This document shows positions 1-5,240 of a DNA stretch of 6,318 nt, in pieces. This stretch comes from Bacteroidota bacterium (lineage in GTDB: Bacteria > Bacteroidota > Ignavibacteria > Ignavibacteriales > Ignavibacteriaceae). The DNA is taken from positions 1 through 6,318 of the forward strand of contig JAEXTR010000062.1 in NCBI GenBank assembly GCA_023406915.1, given 5' to 3'. Positions within the stretch are counted from its first letter, which is position 1. Each line of letters begins with the position of its first letter. The notes under the pieces are model-generated. The model was not told where the DNA came from, made no database searches, and worked only from the letters and a program-made list of their open reading frames with translations. A program made the position numbers and the translations under genes.

Positions 1-1305
1 CCTGGGAAGGTTGTGAGAGGACAGAGCTACACAATCTCAGTCAGTGTGAATGCAACGGGAGCAGATTTTAGCTTTCAGTATATTGCTGCTTTTATCGATT
101 GGAATAGAAATGGTGATTGTGGAGGCAAATTCCCAGAGCATGGTGGTTCGGGACGAATCGATGGTGAATGCTATGTACTCGGAAGCGGAGCCGGGCATGC
201 AAATCCATTAACATTGAATATCACCATCCCAAATGATGCTGAAATAGGAACTACATGGCTACGGGTAACTTTAAAGGCAGATGGACTTCCTGTAGCAGAT
301 GATTACCTGAGTTATTTTGGTTTTGGAGAGATTGAAGAATATCCCATAACTGTGTATGCTGCTGCCCCTTCAACTCAGGCGAGTTCAATACTCCTGCCCA
401 GCAATGGCGCGGGAACTCAATTAAATGTTTCATGGACGAATGGAAATGGAACCAGCAGAGCAGTATTCATGAAAGAAGGGAGTGGAGCAATTACGAATCC
501 ATCAAATAATACAACTTATACCGCTAGTGCAAACTGGAGCTCAAAAGGGAGTCAACTGGGTTCTTCAGGCTACTATTGTATTTATAATGGTACAGGCAAC
601 AGTGTAGCAGTCACGAATATAAGTCCAAATACCCAATACACCATTCGGGTTTATGAATACACCAACTCAGCAGGAAACGAGCAGTATAATACGGCTACAG
701 CTTCGGGAAACCCAAGCAGTGAGACATCTCTGCCGGTGACCCTGGCATCTTTCACCGCATCAACTATGGGAAAAAATGTAATCCTGAACTGGAGAACAGT
801 GACGGAAGTGAGTAACTACGGTTTCGAGGTTGAGCGTTCTGCTGATCAGATAAACTGGGATCGTATTGGATTTGTCAAAGGACATGGGAACAGTAACTCT
901 GAGCATAATTACTCGTATAGTGATGATATCAGTTTTAACGGAGTGCTGTATTACCGTTTGAAGCAGCTTGATTCCGATGGGCATTTTGAATACTCAAAGG
1001 AAATCAGTGTGAATAACTCCCACCCGACAATGTTTTCAGTTGATCAAAACTTTCCGAATCCATTTAATCCATCTACCACAATCAGGTTTTCCATTGCCAG
1101 CAGGAGTAATGTGAAGGTAGATTTCTATGCATCAACCGGTGAGCTCGTTCATTCTTTGGCAACCAAAACTTATGAAGTTGGTAATCATACAATCAGTTTC
1201 GATGCATCCCAACTATCAGCAGGTACCTATCTTTGCCGAATCTCGGGGATCGATGCTGATGGGCAATCACTCAGTGCAGTAAAGAAGATGCAGTTAATCA
1301 AGTAA
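1..1305 (+). CDS. T9SS-secreted multidomain surface protein, 3' part (GEVED + FN3-like modules + C-terminal sorting domain)
   Basis: The reading frame is open from the first base, so the N-terminus lies outside the window; 434 codons are visible and the stop is TAA at 1303-1305. Counting codons from base 1, residues about 5-118 form a GEVED-type domain: an 'AAFIDWNRNGD' strand and the 'FGFGEIEEYPITVY' signature at its end. Residues about 119-240 are a fibronectin-III-like module ('SSGYYCIYNGTGNSV', 'SPNTQYTIRVYEY'). Residues about 244-338 are a second beta module ('LPVTLASFTAS', 'VILNWRTVTEVSNYGFEVERS', 'YYRLKQLDSDG'). Residues about 346-434 are a type A T9SS sorting domain with 'NFPNPFNPSTTIRFSI' and 'LSAGTYLCRI'. 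In this family the C-terminal domain directs export through the type IX system and is usually removed at the cell surface. No catalytic domain is visible in this part, so adhesion, enzymatic or structural roles cannot be separated. Domain identity is clear; function is unknown. Confidence 0.93.
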   Translation, partial: PGKVVRGQSYTISVSVNATGADFSFQYIAAFIDWNRNGDCGGKFPEHGGSGRIDGECYVLGSGAGHANPLTLNITIPNDAEIGTTWLRVTLKADGLPVADDYLSYFGFGEIEEYPITVYAAAPSTQASSILLPSNGAGTQLNVSWTNGNGTSRAVFMKEGSGAITNPSNNTTYTASANWSSKGSQLGSSGYYCIYNGTGNSVAVTNISPNTQYTIRVYEYTNSAGNEQYNTATASGNPSSETSLPVTLASFTASTMGKNVILNWRTVTEVSNYGFEVERSADQINWDRIGFVKGHGNSNSEHNYSYSDDISFNGVLYYRLKQLDSDGHFEYSKEISVNNSHPTMFSVDQNFPNPFNPSTTIRFSIASRSNVKVDFYASTGELVHSLATKTYEVGNHTISFDASQLSAGTYLCRISGIDADGQSLSAVKKMQLIK

Positions 1306-1325
1306 GAAGTATCTGTTTTAGAGAG

Positions 1326-1360
1326 AAGGCGGACTCATTTTTGTGTCCGCTTTTTTTTTT
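1326..1360 (+). terminator. Intrinsic terminator of the T9SS protein gene
   Basis: About 20 nt after the stop codon, GCGGAC (1329-1334) pairs with GTCCGC (1345-1350) around a T-rich loop, and ten consecutive T follow (1351-1360). The preceding AAG can extend the stem into the T tract. This is a textbook rho-independent terminator for the rightward gene and separates it from the regulatory island. Confidence 0.9.
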
Positions 1361-1576
1361 GAGGATGCTTTCGTTGCTTCTGAACTTAGTATCAGCGAGA
1401 AGTTGCAAGGTCATGCAGGATAAGGCAGCATTGAACAGTAATTCTGATTAAGTTGAAAATTATCCAATGGAACCGGGAAAGCCTTACTGCGGGTTGAACG
1501 TCCCAAATGAAAAAATTGGACTCTAAAACGATTTTGAGGAGTTGTATACCAGTCGTGCCGCAGCACAAAGCCCTGC
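1361..1576. other. Intergenic stretch without a supported gene
   Basis: Between the terminator and the 3' end of the convergent repressor gene I see no convincing gene. A 28-codon ATG ORF (1365-1451) starts immediately after the T tract with a GAGG abutting its start codon, but it has no recognisable features. A small GTGC/GCAC hairpin (1555-1566) lies just beyond the repressor stop codon but lacks a U tract, so no clear terminator for the repressor is visible here. Confidence 0.5.
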
Positions 1577-2290
1577 CTAACTTTTAAATACGGCTTTGAC
1601 TTTGTACAGTTTTACGGTGCCTGCCTTGAAGATCATGGGAGGGATGGCAGTATTGTATGAATGGAGGGAAATGATGCCCGGCATATCCTGGTTTTCTATG
1701 AGGACTTTCAGGGCTCCCTTAGTTTTATCCCACAGCGCTGCAACCAGATCACCGCTTTTCGGTTTATCATGCATGGTTACCAATATCTTATCACCGGGAT
1801 TCACTAGCGGCATCATGGAGTAGCCGAACTCTTCATCAATGGTGAGAAGAAACTCCTGAAAGGGGTTGAAGCTTAGGTGAAAGGTTTCGTTGTTCTCCTG
1901 CCAGCTTTGGATATCTGCACGGCCAGCGGGGATTTTGCCCAACAGGGGAAGTGAAAAGCCGTGCGCCTCACGCTGCGTGTGTTCGATGGTCTTTACTTCG
2001 GCGCCTGTTTCGGTTTCTTCAATCGGTACATAGCTTAACCCCTCCTGATTGCCGGGCTTGCCGGTGAGGAGCCACTCTACATCACATCCCAGACTGATCA
2101 GCTTGCTGAGGATATTGCTGCCGGGGGCACTGGCGCCAATCAGATAACGGTGCAACGCCTGCGGGGTCATATCGAGTTTGGCGGCGAGTACGCTCAGACT
2201 GCCAAATTCTTTCTCACCAAACTGCTTCAGCCGCCTGCCAATGCCGGCTTTATCAATCATCCTTCCATCAGGATTTTCTGCGGGGGTCAT
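1577..2290 (-). CDS. LexA/CI-like transcriptional repressor (HTH + S24 self-cleaving peptidase)
   Basis: 237 aa from ATG at 2290, stop TAG. Residues about 15-65 form a helix-turn-helix domain ('LSVLAAKLDMTPQALHRYLIGASAPGSNILSKL'), followed by 'GCDVEWLLTG', a linker typical of phage CI-like repressors. Residues about 110-237 are an S24 peptidase domain. The Ala122-Gly123 bond in 'KIPAGRAD' is the probable self-cleavage site, Ser158 in 'GYSMMP' the nucleophile and Lys195 in 'GALKVL' the general base. The Ser-Lys distance (37) equals that of E. coli LexA (S119/K156), and the cleavage-site distance (35) is close to its 34. The usual Asp of 'GDSM' is Tyr157. An upstream in-frame TTG (2338) would add 16 residues, but GGAAG lies 4 nt before the ATG and the extension would translate the operator, so the ATG is preferred. 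It probably represses itself and the divergent genes and is inactivated by RecA-stimulated self-cleavage; that is inferred from the family. Confidence 0.9.
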   Translation of the reverse strand: MTPAENPDGRMIDKAGIGRRLKQFGEKEFGSLSVLAAKLDMTPQALHRYLIGASAPGSNILSKLISLGCDVEWLLTGKPGNQEGLSYVPIEETETGAEVKTIEHTQREAHGFSLPLLGKIPAGRADIQSWQENNETFHLSFNPFQEFLLTIDEEFGYSMMPLVNPGDKILVTMHDKPKSGDLVAALWDKTKGALKVLIENQDMPGIISLHSYNTAIPPMIFKAGTVKLYKVKAVFKS

Positions 2291-2308
2291 ATCGCTTCCA
2301 AAAATAAA

Positions 2309-2324
2309 TAATATAATTATATTA
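2309..2324. promoter_or_regulatory. Operator-like perfect palindrome 1 (repressor side)
   Basis: TAATATAATTATATTA is a perfect 16-bp inverted repeat. It overlaps the predicted -10 box of the repressor promoter, 19 bp before the repressor ATG. Its 12-bp core ATATAATTATAT (2311-2322) recurs exactly in palindrome 2. Position and duplication suggest autoregulatory binding by the S24 repressor. Binding is inferred; the symmetry is seen directly. Confidence 0.7.
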
Positions 2325-2338
2325 TTTGCACTTGACAA
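2310..2338 (-). promoter_or_regulatory. Predicted repressor promoter (leftward)
   Basis: On the minus strand TTGTCA (2338-2333) is followed after 17 nt by TATATT (2315-2310), a good sigma70-like match. Transcription would start near 2303, giving a short leader of about a dozen nucleotides before the ATG. The -10 box is inside palindrome 1, as expected for autoregulation. If the host prefers a Bacteroidota-type promoter consensus, this assignment weakens. Confidence 0.5.
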
Positions 2339-2360
2339 AGGAGCGCAAATCTTTTTAATT
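2332..2360 (+). promoter_or_regulatory. Predicted divergent promoter (rightward)
   Basis: A perfect TTGACA (2332-2337) overlaps the leftward -35 box on the other strand. After 16-17 nt comes TTTAAT/TTAATT (2354-2360), a weak -10 box. The start site would fall at the left arm of palindrome 2. An inverted pair ATTTGC (2324-2329) / GCAAAT (2345-2350) brackets the shared -35 region and may be a further protein-binding site. Confidence 0.4.
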
Positions 2361-2362
2361 TG

Positions 2363-2380
2363 ATCATATAATTATATGAT
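2363..2380. promoter_or_regulatory. Operator-like perfect palindrome 2 (rightward side)
   Basis: ATCATATAATTATATGAT is a perfect 18-bp inverted repeat whose 12-bp core (2366-2377) is identical to that of palindrome 1; the centres are 55 bp apart. It lies at the predicted start of rightward transcription, where bound repressor would block the divergent genes. The core also contains TATAAT on both strands (2367-2372 on +), so it could include a -10 box itself. Confidence 0.7.
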
Positions 2381-2414
2381 ATTCTTATTTCAAAACCAAA
2401 CAGAAAGAGCGAGT

Positions 2415-2504
2415 ATGGAACGATTGATTTTCAGTAAAAAGAGGAAAAAGGGGAGTGCCTTTTTTATGCAATCCTGCACGGATCACCCTGCCCGCAGGGC
2501 GTAG
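2415..2504 (+). CDS. Small basic 29-residue ORF, possible leader peptide
   Basis: ATG at 2415 opens a 29-codon frame ending in TAG at 2502-2504. The peptide begins MERLIFSKKRKKGSAFF and has a strongly basic cluster (KKRKK, residues 8-12). It is the first ORF downstream of the predicted rightward promoter, about 50 nt from the expected start site. A purine-rich AGAAAGAG lies 4-12 nt upstream, a weak ribosome binding site. Only 3 nt separate its stop from the ATG of the next gene, so its main role may be translational coupling. I do not recognise a family, and such a short frame could be chance. Confidence 0.35.
   Translation: MERLIFSKKRKKGSAFFMQSCTDHPARRA
2486..2499 (+). promoter_or_regulatory. 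Hairpin covering the ribosome binding site of the 76-aa gene
   Basis: CCCTG (2486-2490) pairs with CAGGG (2495-2499) around CCCG. The right arm contains the AGGG likely to serve as Shine-Dalgarno for the ATG at 2508. A ribosome translating the 29-codon ORF would open it, which would couple the two ORFs. The structure is seen in sequence; the regulatory role is inferred. Confidence 0.35.
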
Positions 2505-2507
2505 GAG

Positions 2508-2738
2508 ATGAAGGGGTGCAGGGACAGTGATGAGAAGGTGCTGTCTGTTGCGGATACTCTGCCGGAAATGCCGTGCATTGATCAGATTGCAATCAGAAAT
2601 GCAAGGATACGGAAGCGGTACGAGGAATTGCGCAGCGGGGGGATGAAGTCCAGGGCTATTGAGTATCAGCTGGGGGATGAGTTTTTTCTTGCGCCGGAGA
2701 GCATTCACCGTGTGTTTTATGGGAAGCGTGAGAAGTAG
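2508..2738 (+). CDS. Small putative helix-turn-helix DNA-binding protein
   Basis: 76 aa, stop TAG. The conserved-looking part is residues 28-73: 'AIRNARIRKRYEELRSGGMKSRAIEYQLGDEFFLAPESIHRVFYG'-like sequence, a basic amphipathic helix followed by a helix-turn-helix-like segment in which 'FFLAPESIHRVFY' would hold the recognition helix. The pattern 'RN..I..RY..L.......I...L..EFFL...I..I/V' resembles small DNA-binding proteins found near phage and transposon genes in Bacteroidota; this is recollection, not a search. The start is uncertain: the ATG at 2508 follows the upstream TAG by 3 nt, AGGG (2496-2499) gives a Shine-Dalgarno site with 8-nt spacing, and GTG 2538 or ATG 2568 would keep the conserved part. 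It lies under the divergent promoter and is a candidate target or antagonist of the S24 repressor. Confidence 0.65.
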   Translation: MKGCRDSDEKVLSVADTLPEMPCIDQIAIRNARIRKRYEELRSGGMKSRAIEYQLGDEFFLAPESIHRVFYGKREK

Positions 2739-3065
2739 AATTGGGTCAAATGAAAAGGGCGGCACATATTGATTCCTCCTTCGGCGGAGGCTTGGAGCAG
2801 AATTTGTCAAACTATGAGAAAAGTACGACCCGCTACGGGGTCGGGTCTCCCTCTCTCGATTTATTTCTATAAATCTTTGATCCGTCAGCTGACGGATCAG
2901 TACCTGACTCAATATTCGTCTCCGCCGGTGGCGGATTTAAAAGTTCTACTCACTCTATCATTGAGAGTAATGTGAACACCAATTGCCTGGCACTGATCTG
3001 TTTGATGACCGATTGAAGATTTAAAGAAATAGTGAAGAGAAAACCAATTTGACCACGCAATCCTG
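2739..3065. repeat. Gene-free stretch rich in short hairpins
   Basis: No supported gene lies between the 76-aa ORF and the terminator of the receptor gene. The stretch holds a series of different inverted repeats: CCTCC/GGAGG (2775-2779/2786-2790, loop TTCGGC), CGACCC/GGGTCG (2826-2831/2838-2843), a perfect 22-bp palindrome (2878-2899, half-site TGATCCGTCAG), TCCGCC/GGCGGA (2921-2926/2930-2935, 3-nt loop) and ACTCT/AGAGT (2952-2956/2964-2968). From about 2970 to 3065 I see nothing notable. None of the hairpins has a good T tract, although the one at 2921-2935 is followed by TTT and might weakly terminate the rightward transcript. The arms differ in sequence, so they are not copies of one repeat. 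Confidence 0.55.
2754..2766 (+). repeat. Direct repeat copy 1, AAAGGGCGGCACA
   Basis: This 13-bp sequence occurs again exactly at 3072-3084, bracketing the hairpin-rich stretch. Copy 2 forms one arm of the receptor gene's terminator, but copy 1 has no complementary arm nearby. Confidence 0.6.
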
Positions 3066-3103
3066 AAAGAGAAAGGGCGGCACACTAATGCAGTACGCCG
3101 CCC
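3066..3103 (-). terminator. Intrinsic terminator of the TonB-dependent receptor gene
   Basis: Read on the minus strand, GGGCGGC (3103-3097) pairs perfectly with GCCGCCC (3081-3075) across a 15-nt loop, followed by the pyrimidine tract TTTCTCTTT (3074-3066). It lies 30 nt beyond the receptor stop codon. The U tract is interrupted, so strength is uncertain. Confidence 0.7.
3072..3084 (+). repeat. Direct repeat copy 2, AAAGGGCGGCACA
   Basis: Exact second copy of the 13-mer at 2754-2766. Its GGGCGGC (3075-3081) pairs with GCCGCCC (3097-3103) in the terminator of the receptor gene. Confidence 0.6.
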
Positions 3104-3133
3104 GGAATGAAAGATGCTATAAAGTTTTTGGGG

Positions 3134-5110
3134 CTATAATGCCATTTTCAGCTGATAGTAGAACTCTCTGCGATAGCCGGAAGGTACTGCGTTCAGATTT
3201 CTTCTTACGAACTCGGGGAACAGCACTTCGGTATCAAAGGCGGTCTTTACGCCGATGATGTGCGTGAATTTTTGCCCGCCCATGAAATGGAAATAGTCAA
3301 GACTGAAGTCGAGGGTAACGGAGGCATCGATCTGCTCCCTGGGACCCTGTGCCTCAGAGATGTAATTCACCACTGCCGTACCTGAGAAATCACTGATCTC
3401 TTTTGAGATACCGGCACTGAGGGTGTGCTTGGGGACGTACTTGAAATTGTAGTGTCCGTCTTTCTGAAATTCATCACCGTTATCACCGGAAACGTAGCTG
3501 TAATTCAGGAAGCAATCAAACAACTCTGCATTGCTGTACTGGATTTCGACTTCAACACCATTCGCCTTGAAGCTGCTGCCATTCACGTAGATGGTGGAAA
3601 GGTCGGCAGGATTCAGGGGGTTTTTCCTGACACGGAAGATTTTGTTGTCGTAAATGGAATGGTGCCCCAGTACCTGAATAAAGAAATTATCGAATGAGGT
3701 CAGGTAGGCAATCTCGAAGGAGTTGCTTTTTTCCGGCTCAAGGGCGGTGTTGCCGAGAACGGTGTTGGTGGGGGTTTGGAAATAGAGTTCAAACAGGGAT
3801 GGTGCCCGGTATGACTGCCCCCAGATGAATTTGATGCTGTTGCGGTCATCAAGTGAGAATACAATGGTGCCGCGCGCTGATACGTTATCGCCAAACAGTT
3901 CATTATGGGTAAACCTACCTCCGGCAAGGAAACTGAGACGCCAGTAATCGTAGCTTGCCTGCCCGAAGACAGAGTACTCACTCACTTCGCGATCGTTCAT
4001 CTGGTTGTTTGCCAGGAGACTGTCACGGACTACGTTATAATTTTTATACTCAACGGATTTCCTGATCTCATAGTCAAAGCCCGCATCGAGATACAAATCG
4101 GCAACCGGCATCACCTGGATACCGGCGTTACCTGCCATCCTGATACCCAGCAGATTGGCACGGGTATTATCATCGAAGGTACGGCTGAGGTTTCGCTGAT
4201 TCCAGTCGTAGGTGGCACCGAGCTTTGCCGTAACGGCATCACTGAAGGCATGGCTGAGGCGCAAGCCCGCCAGATACCCTTTTGTAATATGATCATTTCC
4301 GGCGCCGGAGCTTCTGCGGGGTTCAACCCCCAGGTAACTTTCATGTGACGTGAAGGCATTGAAGAAGACAGAGTGCGACTTATACTGTGCCTGCATGGTG
4401 AAATTGGATGAGTAGAGGTATTCTTTCAGATAAGTTTCCAGTTTCTGTTCATCCACGAACGCATACGGATATCCCTCCTCATCACCGGCATTACCGGCGA
4501 GGAAGAGTCTGAAATCACCATCGCTGTAGCCAAAACTTGCACCGGAGGAGTATTTGCCCCGGGCACCCAGCAGGGTGTAGGCATGCACGCCGTCAGCTTT
4601 TTTCAGTACAATGTTGACGGCACCGGAATATGCGTTGCTGCCATACAGTACCGATGCGGGACCCTTGAGCACCTCGATCCGTTCCACATCCTCAATACCC
4701 ACACGGTCGATGGAGCCTTCTCCGGTCACCGAGTTCCAGGTGGGGATGCCGTTGATCAGCACGAGGACTTTGTTTGCATAATGATCCTGTAAAATACCGC
4801 GTGCTGTGGGGATGTTCCGCTTCAGGTAGGTGCGCTGTACATCAAATCCCGAGACGAGATTCAATGCTTCAGTAACGGATGTGATGTTATACTGTTCTAT
4901 CATCCGCCGGTCAATAACTGAAACGGTGGAAGGCGTCTGGAAAATAGATTTGGCCTGTGATGATGAGACTTCGATTTCAACCGAAAGCATATCAGCCATT
5001 TTAATCCAGTCGATGGTATCCTGTTGTGCGATTCCAGCTGGGGATAGCATCAATACCAACACTGCTGTGGTGAGCAGGGAATGAAACATATGTGGTAACC
5101 GTAACGGCAT
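3134..5110 (-). CDS. TonB-dependent outer-membrane receptor
   Basis: 658 aa from ATG at 5110, stop TAG. The start is set by a perfect AGGAGGT 5 nt upstream; an ATG 17 codons earlier (5161) has a weaker site and would put a charged tail before the signal peptide. Residues 1-28 are a signal peptide (hydrophobic 'LLTTAVLVLML', cleavage after 'AGIA'). Residues about 41-50 ('MLSVEIEVSS') are in the TonB-box position. The plug domain spans about 57-170: 'PSTVSVIDRRMIEQYNITSVTEALNLVSGFDV', 'VLVLINGIP', 'IERIEVLKGPASVLYGSNAYSGAVNIVLK'-like order. The rest is a beta-barrel with the usual 'YRAPSLFELYF...GNTALEPEKSNSFEIAY' segment, ending in 'EFYYQLKMAL' without the common terminal aromatic residue. It would import a scarce nutrient across the outer membrane using TonB energy. 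No neighbouring transporter or regulator reveals the substrate. It has no N-terminal carboxypeptidase-like domain, so it is not a SusC type. Confidence 0.94.
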   Translation of the reverse strand: MPLRLPHMFHSLLTTAVLVLMLSPAGIAQQDTIDWIKMADMLSVEIEVSSSQAKSIFQTPSTVSVIDRRMIEQYNITSVTEALNLVSGFDVQRTYLKRNIPTARGILQDHYANKVLVLINGIPTWNSVTGEGSIDRVGIEDVERIEVLKGPASVLYGSNAYSGAVNIVLKKADGVHAYTLLGARGKYSSGASFGYSDGDFRLFLAGNAGDEEGYPYAFVDEQKLETYLKEYLYSSNFTMQAQYKSHSVFFNAFTSHESYLGVEPRRSSGAGNDHITKGYLAGLRLSHAFSDAVTAKLGATYDWNQRNLSRTFDDNTRANLLGIRMAGNAGIQVMPVADLYLDAGFDYEIRKSVEYKNYNVVRDSLLANNQMNDREVSEYSVFGQASYDYWRLSFLAGGRFTHNELFGDNVSARGTIVFSLDDRNSIKFIWGQSYRAPSLFELYFQTPTNTVLGNTALEPEKSNSFEIAYLTSFDNFFIQVLGHHSIYDNKIFRVRKNPLNPADLSTIYVNGSSFKANGVEVEIQYSNAELFDCFLNYSYVSGDNGDEFQKDGHYNFKYVPKHTLSAGISKEISDFSGTAVVNYISEAQGPREQIDASVTLDFSLDYFHFMGGQKFTHIIGVKTAFDTEVLFPEFVRRNLNAVPSGYRREFYYQLKMAL

Positions 5111-5129
5111 ACACAACCTCCTATTGTGT
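5111..5129 (-). promoter_or_regulatory. Shine-Dalgarno displayed in a hairpin loop before the receptor gene
   Basis: In the mRNA, ACACAA (5129-5124) and TTGTGT (5116-5111) are perfect complements flanking the loop TAGGAGG (5123-5117), and the ATG follows directly. The ribosome binding site is thus presented in a 7-nt loop on a 6-bp, AT-rich stem. This strong SD decides the start codon; whether the hairpin regulates translation is inferred. Confidence 0.5.
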
Positions 5130-5240
5130 GAAAGATTATCAGGGCAGCAATGTGGCTGCATACCTGAAATGTATTCATAACTGAATCATTATCGGAATAA
5201 GTCAGTTGCAAGTTGAGGTTATGTTATGAAATTATTATTT
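5130..5240 (-). other. Spacer between the trpF-like gene and the receptor gene
   Basis: The 130 nt between the trpF-like stop and the receptor ATG contain no hairpin with a U tract, so read-through from yjbQ-trpF into the receptor is possible. The upstream half is AT-rich and could hold a receptor promoter, but I find no convincing -35/-10 pair and no obvious Fur-box-like or riboswitch-like structure. Confidence 0.4.

Noticed and set aside
1365..1451. 28-codon ATG frame just after the first terminator
   Set aside because: GAGG abuts the start codon with no spacing, no promoter is visible, and a frame this short is expected by chance.
1555..1566. GTGC/GCAC hairpin downstream of the repressor gene as a terminator
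   Set aside because: Only a 4-bp stem and no U tract on either strand.
2291..2338. TTG-initiated N-terminal extension of the repressor (16 residues)
   Set aside because: It would translate the palindromic operator and predicted -10 box; the ATG at 2290 has a Shine-Dalgarno-like GGAAG.
2385..2912. 175-codon open frame on the minus strand
   Set aside because: It overlaps the plus-strand 76-aa gene and the hairpin stretch, its translation is Arg/Pro/Leu-rich without domain features, and it has no good start context.
2769..2975. 68-codon open frame on the plus strand
   Set aside because: It runs straight through four of the hairpins, and the product has no recognisable pattern; it appears incidental.
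2739..3065. CRISPR array
   Set aside because: The inverted repeats differ from each other and are not regularly spaced, so this is not a repeat-spacer array.
3905..4348. 147-codon plus-strand frame inside the receptor gene
   Set aside because: It is the antisense shadow of a well-supported TonB-dependent receptor with no motifs of its own.
5111..5161. Upstream ATG for the TonB-dependent receptor (17 extra residues)
   Set aside because: The extra residues precede an otherwise normal signal peptide, and the downstream ATG has a perfect AGGAGGT at proper spacing.
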